Assembly (NCBI GenBank): GCA_017881645.1
Contig: JADGQQ010000098.1
Location: 1 to 10,532, forward strand
Origin: Clostridia bacterium
GTDB lineage: Bacteria; Bacillota; Clostridia; Saccharofermentanales; Saccharofermentanaceae
Reading direction: 5' to 3'
DNA length: 10,532 bases
This document shows, piece by piece, positions 1-7,056 of this stretch; position 1 is the first letter of the stretch, and every line of letters begins with the position of its first letter. The translations under genes were made by a program, and so were the position numbers. The notes under the pieces are model-generated. The model made no database searches and was not told where the DNA came from. It saw nothing but the letters and a program-made list of their open reading frames with translations.

Positions 1-601
1 ACATATGCATAAATAGTTATAGAGATTTGGCAATAATGGATTTTCTGTTTCGTTTGCGCAATTGGAAAGACTGCACATTATCGAATCCATTTGCGAAAAC
101 GGGATCAAAATGCTTGAAAATGGTTGAATATTCGCACAATTACACTGGAATATTGATCTTTTGTTAGAAAACAGGTTCGATGTGCAGGTTGTAATGAAAT
201 GGCCTTCTTTCGCAAAACTCACTAGATATTCAATATGAGATCAAGATGTTTTAAATAAATATTTGCATGAAATGAATCGGCGAGTTGCAAAAAATATTGG
301 TTTGACACTAACAGTATCGCTTTTACCGTTTGTTTTGCTTTTTTGGGGCGGATGACTTTTGTGTCGTGAATCTATCCATTTGCATCAACATCATCTGTCC
401 TGTTCAGAGCCGGAATTTATATCGGGGTGTTCACCTGCCATCATGAATATCAAATCTATTCGGGAGAACGCCGGATGCTGTCGGGAATGCTCTGGTCGAA
501 CAGGACGAAAGCAGAATGTTCTACATATTATCTTCACAACAAATCAGTAGATTGATCGTGCAGGACATTGTAAAAAAGCAATGCACGAAAGGAAACGAAA
601 T
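1..601. other. AT-rich region upstream of the copper cluster, no convincing gene
   Basis: No reading frame here has the look of an intact gene. The plus frame running from 23 to 550 is interrupted only by TGA codons at 125-127, 236-238 and 353-355; its conceptual product matches no family I recognise and could be a decayed gene or chance. After the last TGA it gives a 63-codon ORF (TTG at 359 to 550) with six Cys and five His. A TTGACA lies at 302-307, but the best -10 at 16 nt spacing (TACCGT) is poor. A TATTAT at 526-531 could be a -10 for the downstream operon, but no -35 precedes it, which would fit an activator-dependent promoter. No CopY-type TACANNTGTA box was seen. Small repeats include the palindrome TTGCGCAA (54-61). 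Confidence 0.5.
587..595 (+). promoter_or_regulatory. Ribosome binding site deciding the start of the HMA/TauE/cupredoxin gene
   Basis: GAAAGGAAA ends 6 nt before the ATG at 602. The upstream in-frame ATG at 581 has no purine-rich site at a usable distance, and this RBS would lie inside the longer ORF, so 602 is the preferred start. Confidence 0.7.
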
Positions 602-2488
602 ATGTACGCAAATCTTGTTCAGGCGACGTATAAGATTCAAGGCATGTCATGTACGGGCTGTGAGGGGGTCATCGAACAGAAATTGCAGACTTTGCGCGGC
701 ATAAAAGAGGTTCGGTCAAGTTTTTCGAACCGTTCGCTTTCTGTTACATATGATCCATCTCAAATCAACTATAAGTACATCAAGAGTACTCTCAAAAAAG
801 CAGGATTTGAAATGGAACGTGCGGTGCCAAATGGATCAGCCGGAAACAGCGGAACCGTCAGACCGGACAAAACCGTCAGATCGGACGGAACCGCAGGAAG
901 TGTCAGAACTCCGGTAAAGAAGGAAAAAAGTTTTTCACCACTTCAGTTTCTGGGGGTCGTTGTTATTCTTCTGGGAGTGTATCTTTTTATTGATAAGACG
1001 GTTGGATTCAACAACATTCCGCAGGTTACGTCTTCCATGGGTTACGGAGTGCTCTTTGTTATCGGCCTTCTGACCTCGCTGCACTGCGTAGCGATGTGCG
1101 GGGGCATCAGCATGTCCCAGTGCATTCCTAAAGGTTCTGAGACTGCTGGAACGAAAGCCAAGGTTCTTCCCAGCCTGCTTTACAATCTCGGCCGGGTGAT
1201 TTCCTATACAATCATCGGCGGTATCGCAGGAGCGTTGGGATCGGCTGTCAGCTTTTCCGGACAAGCTCGCGGAGTGGTTGCCATTATAGCGGGACTGTTC
1301 ATGGTCGTCATGGGTATCAGCATGCTCGGGATTTTTCCCTGGATGAATAAAATAACACCGCGGCTGCCGCGGATCTTTCGTGTAAAGGCCGGGGCGGCAG
1401 GCAAAGGAAAGGGCCCGTTTATTGTGGGTCTTTTGAACGGTCTCATGCCCTGCGGTCCGTTACAGGCGATGCAGATCTATGCACTTGGAACGGGTTCCTT
1501 TATTGCCGGCGCTATGTCAATGTTCTTTTTTAGTCTGGGTACAGTACCATTATTATTTGGATTGGGGGCGATTGTTACGTTTATCGGAAGCAAATTTACA
1601 AAAAAAATGATCAAAGTGAGTGCCATTCTCGTTGTAGTCCTGGGAATCATCATGTTTGGAAGAGGGTTTGTGCTGTCGGGTATGAGTTTCCCGACGGTCG
1701 CATCTGTTTTTCATCTGTCACATACGTCCGGAAATGTGTCGGCTGCCGGCACAGCCGCTGCAACGAAGGACGGCGTTCAGAACATTACAACAACACTTTC
1801 CCGAAATGGGTATCCGAATTTTACCGTACAGAAAGGAATTCCGGTTGTCTGGGATCTGAAAGCGGACGCATCCAGCCTGACAGGCTGTAATCAGACACTG
1901 GTTCTAACCGCCTATAATATTCAGGTAACACTGAAAGAGGGCGACAACATTATCAAGTTTACGCCGAAAGATACCGGAACGATAACGTATTCCTGCTGGA
2001 TGGGCATGGTAACCGGTCAGATCCAGGTGGTGGAGGCTGACTCCCCCGCAGCAGCAACAGCGACGACGGCACAAGCTGCTGATACAACAGCAGTATCCGG
2101 CAGTGCCAATGCAAATCAGGTACAGAATGTTTCCTCAACCTTTTCGGGCGGATTGTATCCGAATATTGTCGTTCAAAAGGGCGTTCCGGTCGTTTGGAAT
2201 ATCAAAGTGGATCCGGGAGTGCTGACCGGCTGCAATAAAATGATGATTCTCGATGCTTATAATATGCAGGTAAATCTTCAGGAGGGCGACAACTATATTC
2301 GATTTACTCCTTCAGAATCGGGAACATTAACGTATTCCTGCTGGATGGGCATGGTAACCGGACAGATCCAGATCGTTGATTCGGCATCCGGTATATCCGG
2401 TACGGTCGGTCCCGAAGATCCGAATGCACAGAAATCACCCGCTCAAACAGATGTGGCTCCGCCATTAGGGAATTCCTGCTGTTCATAA
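602..2488 (+). CDS. HMA / DsbD-TauE-like membrane / double cupredoxin fusion protein, putative copper handling
   Basis: A 628-residue fusion. Residues about 5-72 form an HMA domain with the Cu-binding motif GMSCTGC (14-20; C17, C20). A Ser/Thr/Arg-rich linker (about 77-108) contains a short repeat. Residues about 113-359 form a polytopic domain of the DsbD_2 / 'sulfite exporter TauE/SafE' type, with about seven membrane segments by eye and the family's cysteine motifs LHCVAMCGG (160-168) and MPCGP (282-286). Two cupredoxin-like domains follow (about 393-477 and 508-592), each with TGCN (C429, C544) and YSCWMGM (C465, C580), likely copper ligands. The tail ends SCCS. With an odd number of membrane segments and a cytoplasmic HMA, the cupredoxins would face outward. 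The gene is 46 nt upstream of copA, probably one operon. Known of the family: such membrane proteins cluster with copper ATPases. The transport role is inferred; electron or thiol transfer like DsbD is an alternative. Domains are secure, function is not. Confidence 0.85.
   Translation: MYANLVQATYKIQGMSCTGCEGVIEQKLQTLRGIKEVRSSFSNRSLSVTYDPSQINYKYIKSTLKKAGFEMERAVPNGSAGNSGTVRPDKTVRSDGTAGSVRTPVKKEKSFSPLQFLGVVVILLGVYLFIDKTVGFNNIPQVTSSMGYGVLFVIGLLTSLHCVAMCGGISMSQCIPKGSETAGTKAKVLPSLLYNLGRVISYTIIGGIAGALGSAVSFSGQARGVVAIIAGLFMVVMGISMLGIFPWMNKITPRLPRIFRVKAGAAGKGKGPFIVGLLNGLMPCGPLQAMQIYALGTGSFIAGAMSMFFFSLGTVPLLFGLGAIVTFIGSKFTKKMIKVSAILVVVLGIIMFGRGFVLSGMSFPTVASVFHLSHTSGNVSAAGTAAATKDGVQNITTTLSRNGYPNFTVQKGIPVVWDLKADASSLTGCNQTLVLTAYNIQVTLKEGDNIIKFTPKDTGTITYSCWMGMVTGQIQVVEADSPAAATATTAQAADTTAVSGSANANQVQNVSSTFSGGLYPNIVVQKGVPVVWNIKVDPGVLTGCNKMMILDAYNMQVNLQEGDNYIRFTPSESGTLTYSCWMGMVTGQIQIVDSASGISGTVGPEDPNAQKSPAQTDVAPPLGNSCCS
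854..907 (+). repeat. Degenerate 18-bp in-frame tandem repeat in the interdomain linker
   Basis: Units 854-871 and 872-889 match at 15 of 18 positions, and a third, more diverged copy covers 890-907. They encode TVRPDK, TVRSDG and TAGSVR in the flexible linker between the HMA domain and the first membrane segment. This probably reflects replication slippage in a low-constraint linker. Confidence 0.6.
1983..2026 (+). repeat. Copy A of a 44-bp near-identical repeat (first cupredoxin)
   Basis: Matches 2328-2371 at 43 of 44 bases, including 34 in a row; the one mismatch is at 2017. It encodes the end of the first cupredoxin domain, including the CWMGM copper motif. The offset between copies is 345 bp (115 codons), in frame. 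A further identical 12-mer, GAGGGCGACAAC, lies at 1937-1948 and 2282-2293 with the same offset. Confidence 0.9.
2328..2371 (+). repeat. Copy B of the 44-bp near-identical repeat (second cupredoxin)
   Basis: Partner of 1983-2026, in the second cupredoxin domain. The rest of the two domains is clearly diverged in sequence, so this island of DNA identity stands out. Confidence 0.9.
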
Positions 2489-2534
2489 AGGGAAATTCGC
2501 GGCCGCACATTTCATATGGAAGGGAAACAATCAA

Positions 2535-4889
2535 ATGATAGACGGTAAAATCCTTGAGGATCAGGCCCATACAGTCCCGATACCTACAGAGGATATAGGA
2601 ACAGAAAACATAGATAATGGTCAATATATAAAAACGGATCTGCTCATTGAAGGTATGTCATGTGCCGCATGTTCTGCAGCCGTCGAACGTGCCGTTAACA
2701 AACTGGATGGAATACAAACGGCGCAGGTCAATCTGACTACGAATCTTGGCAGTTTCACATACAACCCTTCCATTCTGAAACTGTCCCGGATTAAGGAAGC
2801 GATTACAGACGCGGGATACACCCCCAAAGCGATTGAAGGCAGCAAAACCAGAGATGAAGAGCAGGAGAGACGGAACAAAGAAGTCCGGGTCATGCGGATC
2901 CGTCTGCTGATTGCTTCGGTTTTTTCGGCGCCGATTCTCTATATAGCTATGTCTCATATGTTTTCGCAACTCATGCTTCCACTCCCGGGTTTTATGAGTT
3001 CTCATGATTTCCCGCTCGTTTTTGCTCTCATTCAACTCGCGCTGACGATTCCTGTCATCTTAGCGGGAAGCCGTTTTTATACCCGCGGCATGAAAACGTT
3101 GTTGAAAGGCTCCCCCAATATGGATACTCTTGTAGCCATTGGAACCGGCACCGCCTTTCTGTACAGTGTTTTTGCAACTGTAAAAATCTATTTGGGGGAC
3201 TTTTCATTTGCCCAGTCCCTCTATTTTGAATCAGCAGCCGTCGTTATTACATTGGTGATGCTCGGGAAATATCTCGAAGCCGTCAGCAAGGGAAAGACAT
3301 CGGAAGCGATTAAGAAACTCATGAAACTCAAACCGTCCACGGCCGTCATCGAAAAGGACGGGACGGAAATGGAAGTCCTTCTGGAAGAAGTCATGGTCGG
3401 AGATATTGTCATTGTACGGCCCGGATCTGTTTTCCCTGTTGACGGTGTTGTTACGGAAGGCGCTACGACAGTTGACGAATCCATGCTGACCGGGGAAAGT
3501 CTTCCGGTTGAAAAGCAAACAGCAAGCGAAGTAACCGGCGGAAGCATAAATGGAGAAGGTATGGTCAAATGCCGTGCTGTCCGTGTCGGAGAAGACACAT
3601 CGCTTTCGAAAATAATCAAGCTGGTTGAAGACGCGCAGGGGAAGAAAGCTCCGATCGCCAAGCTCGCAGATATCGTTTCCGGATATTTTGTTCCGATTGT
3701 CCTTGTCATCGCACTGGCTGCCGCCGCCGCGTGGGCGCTGTCCGGGAAAGACTTCAATTTTGTACTGACGATATTTGTATCCATCCTGGTCATTGCCTGT
3801 CCGTGTGCTCTCGGCCTTGCAACGCCGACGGCAATTATGGTCGGGACCGGTAAAGGAGCCGAACTCGGAATTCTGATCAAGGGCGGCGAGGCTCTTGAAA
3901 CTACACACAAAATAAACACGGTCGTTCTGGACAAAACCGGAACGATTACCGAGGGAAAACCGAGACTTACGGATATACGCACGTACAACGGAATGTCCGA
4001 AAATGAAGCGCTCCGCTTATGCGCATCAGCTGAAAAGGGCTCCGAACATCCGGTGGCAAGGTCCATTGTGGAAGGGGCTGCCGCCAGAGGCATCGAACTG
4101 CTTCGTACGGAGAACTTTCATGCTGTACCCGGACGGGGAATCGACGCCTGGGTGTCCGGAAAGCGCGTTCTTGCCGGAAATGCGAAGCTTATGGCAGAAA
4201 ACGGGGTCGATACAGGACTCGCCGATGCCGATGCGGAAGAATTTGCGTTATCTGGAAGAACATTGATGTACCTTGCTGTCGAGAATCAGCTGGCCGGATT
4301 AATGGCAGCTGCTGACACGGTGAAAAAATCCAGCAGGGAAGCCATTGCCCGACTCATGGGAATGGGCATCGATGTCTATATGATCACCGGGGACAATAAA
4401 AATACAGCGGCGGCGATTGCTCAGGAAGTTGGAATTCAGCATGTGCTGTCTGAAGTGCTGCCGCAGGACAAAGCTCTCGAGGTGAAGCGTCTGCAGGATA
4501 GAGGGCGGAAAGTTGCTATGGTCGGTGACGGCATCAATGATGCCCCCGCTCTTGTACAGGCCGATGTCGGCATGGCGATCGGAACCGGAACGGATGTTGC
4601 CGTCGAGTCTGCGGATGTCGTACTGATGCGGGGTGACTTAAATGAAGTGCCCTCCGCCATTGCTCTGAGCCGTGCCACCATTCGGAATATCAAGCAGAAT
4701 CTGTTCTGGGCGTTTATCTATAATCTGATTGGAATCCCTTTTGCTGCGGGCGTAGTCTTTCTTTTCGGCGGACCTCTGCTGAGCCCGATTATTGCCGGAG
4801 CTGCCATGGCCTGCAGCTCTGTATCGGTTGTATCCAATGCTTTACGGCTCAAAAGATTCAAAATCAATCATGACTATGAACAGACCTGA
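2535..4889 (+). CDS. copA: Cu+-exporting P1B-type ATPase (CopA)
   Basis: A 784-residue heavy-metal P-type ATPase that uses ATP to move Cu+ from the cytoplasm across the membrane. It has one N-terminal HMA domain (about residues 34-102) with GMSCAAC (40-46), then the usual membrane segments. Landmarks are the actuator TGES (319-322), the intramembrane copper site CPC (422-424), the phosphorylation motif DKTGT with D466, the P1B nucleotide-domain SEHP with H505, and GDGINDAP (664-671). Y729-N730 and M758 with S762 in the last two membrane segments mark the Cu+ (P1B-1) subgroup. Length is normal and no key residue is missing. The ATG at 2535 follows AAGGGAAA (2520-2527). It lies between the HMA/cupredoxin fusion and a two-component system, supporting a copper-resistance operon. 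The first roughly 33 residues before the HMA domain are polar and unassigned. Ag+ could also be a substrate. Confidence 0.97.
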   Translation: MIDGKILEDQAHTVPIPTEDIGTENIDNGQYIKTDLLIEGMSCAACSAAVERAVNKLDGIQTAQVNLTTNLGSFTYNPSILKLSRIKEAITDAGYTPKAIEGSKTRDEEQERRNKEVRVMRIRLLIASVFSAPILYIAMSHMFSQLMLPLPGFMSSHDFPLVFALIQLALTIPVILAGSRFYTRGMKTLLKGSPNMDTLVAIGTGTAFLYSVFATVKIYLGDFSFAQSLYFESAAVVITLVMLGKYLEAVSKGKTSEAIKKLMKLKPSTAVIEKDGTEMEVLLEEVMVGDIVIVRPGSVFPVDGVVTEGATTVDESMLTGESLPVEKQTASEVTGGSINGEGMVKCRAVRVGEDTSLSKIIKLVEDAQGKKAPIAKLADIVSGYFVPIVLVIALAAAAAWALSGKDFNFVLTIFVSILVIACPCALGLATPTAIMVGTGKGAELGILIKGGEALETTHKINTVVLDKTGTITEGKPRLTDIRTYNGMSENEALRLCASAEKGSEHPVARSIVEGAAARGIELLRTENFHAVPGRGIDAWVSGKRVLAGNAKLMAENGVDTGLADADAEEFALSGRTLMYLAVENQLAGLMAAADTVKKSSREAIARLMGMGIDVYMITGDNKNTAAAIAQEVGIQHVLSEVLPQDKALEVKRLQDRGRKVAMVGDGINDAPALVQADVGMAIGTGTDVAVESADVVLMRGDLNEVPSAIALSRATIRNIKQNLFWAFIYNLIGIPFAAGVVFLFGGPLLSPIIAGAAMACSSVSVVSNALRLKRFKINHDYEQT

Positions 4890-4933
4890 ACAGAAGATAT
4901 AATAATTGTAATGAATATATAAGGAATTGACAC

Positions 4934-4941
4934 GAGGGAAG
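4934..4941 (+). promoter_or_regulatory. Ribosome binding site deciding the response regulator start
   Basis: GAGGGAAG lies just before the ATG at 4945, with about 5 nt from its AGGGA core. An in-frame TTG at 4927 would extend the protein by six residues, but the only purine run before it (AAGGAA, 4921-4926) touches the start codon, so 4945 is preferred. Confidence 0.6.
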
Positions 4942-4944
4942 TTC

Positions 4945-5646
4945 ATGGCTCAGTCAAAAACAATTCTGGTAGTGGATGACGAAGAGAAGATCGTCGAAGT
5001 TCTGAAGTCCTATCTGGAGAACTCCGGGTACCGGGTTGCCTGCGCCTATAACGGTGCGCAGGGACTGAGTATGTTCGAGAAACAGTCGCCCGCCCTTATT
5101 ATTTTGGACCTGATGCTTCCTGATATGACGGGAGAGAGTATCTGCCGTCTGATCCGATCCAAATCCAGTGTGCCGATTATCATGCTGACGGCGAAAGTCG
5201 CAGAAGAGAGTGTAATTCAGGGGTTGGATATCGGAGCCGATGACTATATTACGAAGCCTTTCAGTCCGAGACAGCTGATGGCCCGTGTGGAGGCTGTGCT
5301 GCGAAGATCGCAGGAAAACACCGGTGAAAACATAGGTGAATATTCATATGATGACGGATGTCTGATGATCGACGACCGCCGTCATGAGGTCAAAAGGGAC
5401 GGAGTCAGCATTTTCCTTACGCCCAATGAGTACAAGATCCTTTCAACGATGGCCAGATATTCCAACAAAGCCTTTACGCGCGATGAATTGATTGCCTATG
5501 CACTGGGCGATGAGTTCGACGGCTATGACCGGGTCATTGACACGCATATTAAGAATCTGCGGCAGAAACTCGGAGACGACAGCAAAAACCCCCGATACAT
5601 TATTACTGTTCATGGAACCGGATACCGGTTCGGCGGTGCATCATGA
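4945..5646 (+). CDS. OmpR-family two-component response regulator
   Basis: A 233-residue DNA-binding response regulator, normal for the OmpR/PhoB family. The receiver domain (about 4-120) has the acidic pair in VVDDEE (D11, D12), phosphoacceptor D55 in ILDLMLPDM, T82 in MLTAK and K104 in TKPF. The C-terminal winged-helix domain (about 133-231) shows the family pattern LTPNEYKIL, then DTHIKNLRQKLGDD and VHGTGYRF. It starts 55 nt after copA ends, with no terminator between; a TATAAT at 4898-4903 lacks a good -35, so a private promoter is only a possibility. It overlaps the histidine kinase gene by 4 nt (ATGA), implying translational coupling and a cognate pair. By position it probably controls the copper operon, replacing a CsoR or CopY repressor; that is inferred. 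The family call is firm, the regulon is not. Confidence 0.95.
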   Translation: MAQSKTILVVDDEEKIVEVLKSYLENSGYRVACAYNGAQGLSMFEKQSPALIILDLMLPDMTGESICRLIRSKSSVPIIMLTAKVAEESVIQGLDIGADDYITKPFSPRQLMARVEAVLRRSQENTGENIGEYSYDDGCLMIDDRRHEVKRDGVSIFLTPNEYKILSTMARYSNKAFTRDELIAYALGDEFDGYDRVIDTHIKNLRQKLGDDSKNPRYIITVHGTGYRFGGAS

Positions 5647-7034
5647 TGAGATTCAGTCTCCGGTTTAAACTGACAGCCGCATTTCTTTCCATTACGCTTA
5701 TTTTCATAATACTGATCGGAACCTGCGTCAATTTGATTTTGGAGAGACAATTCAAGAGCTATATTCTGGATCAGCAGGCAAAGAAGGATGCGGAGATTGT
5801 GCAGACCCTGGAGACGCGTTATGCGGATTGGGGCAATAAGTGGGACTCAGCAGGTCTTGAGACCTTGGGCGTCGGTGCTCTCGGAGAGAGTCTTATGCTC
5901 CGGATTTCCGACGGGCAGGAAAACGTTTTATGGGATGCGATGACGCACAATAAAGGTATGTGCGCTACGATTCTTCAAAATATGGCGGCGAACATGCGCG
6001 GAAGAAATGTGGGGGTTAAGGGCGGCTACGCAGAAAAAAGTTACCCGATACTCGTCAACAGCCAGGTGGTCGGTCATGTGGTCATCGGATATTACGGACC
6101 GTACTTTTACTCGGACAGCGATATCCGGTTTCTCGACGGACTTAACCGGCTTCTCCTTCTCGCAGCAGGCGGCGCAACACTGATCTCTTTTGTTTTCGGT
6201 GCGTATATGGCTAAGCGGCTGACAAGTCCCATTTCGAGAGTGATCAAGGCTGCAGGTCAGATTTCAAAGGGTAATTTTGACGACAGAATACATGAGGATT
6301 CCAATACGAAAGAAATTGTGGAATTGACGGATGCAATCAACACACTGGCTCAGACTCTCGGCAAGCAGGAAGCTCTCCGAAAACGGATGACGGCGGATGT
6401 GGCTCACGAGCTGCGCACGCCTGTCGCTAACCTGCAGAGCCATCTGGAAGCAATGATCGACGGCATATGGAAGCCTGAACCCGAACGGCTGAAGAGCTGT
6501 CATGAAGAGACGGTCCGCATTTCGAAAATGGTCAGCGATCTCGAAAAACTGGCGCGCTTCGAGGGTGAGAATCTCGTTCTTGTAAAGAGCCGTTTTGACC
6601 TCTCGAAACTGCTGGATAAAATTACCGGAAGTTTTGCAAACGATTTCCGCAACAAAAGGATTCGCCTTGAAATGGATAACCACGAAATATTTCTTACGGC
6701 TGACGAAGATAAGGTCGAGCAGATCATTATCAATATTCTTTCCAATGCATTGAAATACACACCGGACGGCGGAACCGTATGCATACGAACGGAAAGACAG
6801 GATAAAAATATCGAGATTTCAATCCGTGATAACGGACTGGGCATCTCTTTGGAGGATCTGCCGTACATTTTTGACCGGTTTTACCGGGCCGACACATCCC
6901 GGAGCCGCGCAACCGGAGGTTCGGGGATCGGTCTTGCGATTGCCAAATCACTTGCAGATGCACATGGCGGCTCGATTCGCGTCGTCAGTGAACTTGACAA
7001 GGGAAGCGAATTCATCGTAACATTGCCCGCATAA
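5643..7034 (+). CDS. Membrane sensor histidine kinase, putative copper or envelope-stress sensor
   Basis: A 463-residue kinase. Membrane segments at about 10-31 and 168-192 enclose an extracytoplasmic domain of about 135 residues. HAMP follows (about 190-242), then a dimerisation domain with the phosphorylated His in VAHELRTP (H255), and a HATPase domain with the N box (N364, N368), DNGLG (396-400) and GSGIG (426-430). All catalytic motifs are intact. The external domain has a cluster M100, H102, M106, C107, M114, M118 and a later VIGYYGPYF stretch. I recall similar external domains in clostridial kinases, but cannot verify that here. The Met/His/Cys cluster and the neighbouring copA suggest sensing of Cu+ outside the cell; this is inference, and envelope-stress sensing of the BaeS type is an alternative. 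The start codon ATG at 5643 overlaps the regulator stop; the second ATG at 5646 is also possible. Confidence 0.93.
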   Translation: MMRFSLRFKLTAAFLSITLIFIILIGTCVNLILERQFKSYILDQQAKKDAEIVQTLETRYADWGNKWDSAGLETLGVGALGESLMLRISDGQENVLWDAMTHNKGMCATILQNMAANMRGRNVGVKGGYAEKSYPILVNSQVVGHVVIGYYGPYFYSDSDIRFLDGLNRLLLLAAGGATLISFVFGAYMAKRLTSPISRVIKAAGQISKGNFDDRIHEDSNTKEIVELTDAINTLAQTLGKQEALRKRMTADVAHELRTPVANLQSHLEAMIDGIWKPEPERLKSCHEETVRISKMVSDLEKLARFEGENLVLVKSRFDLSKLLDKITGSFANDFRNKRIRLEMDNHEIFLTADEDKVEQIIINILSNALKYTPDGGTVCIRTERQDKNIEISIRDNGLGISLEDLPYIFDRFYRADTSRSRATGGSGIGLAIAKSLADAHGGSIRVVSELDKGSEFIVTLPA

Positions 7035-7056
7035 GAAACAGAAAAGAAGGTGGCGT

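Noticed and set aside
302..329. TTGACA as the copper operon promoter
   Set aside because: The -10 at normal spacing (TACCGT) is poor, and it lies about 270 nt from the first gene start.
23..550. TGA recoding (selenocysteine or Trp) in the upstream frame
   Set aside because: Neighbouring genes use TGA as a normal stop and TGG for Trp, and no SECIS-like hairpin was seen after the TGA codons.
400..601. CopY (TACANNTGTA) or CsoR operator before the operon
   Set aside because: Only fragments such as TACAT and TTGTA occur, with no full palindrome.
3221..4093. Long minus-strand reading frame (290 codons) opposite copA
   Set aside because: It lies wholly within copA, whose catalytic motifs are intact; the Ser/Thr/Pro-rich product is typical of an antisense shadow.
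4927..4932. TTGACA, and the TTG within it as the response regulator start
   Set aside because: No -10 follows at suitable spacing, and the TTG has a purine run touching it rather than a spaced RBS; the ATG at 4945 is better.
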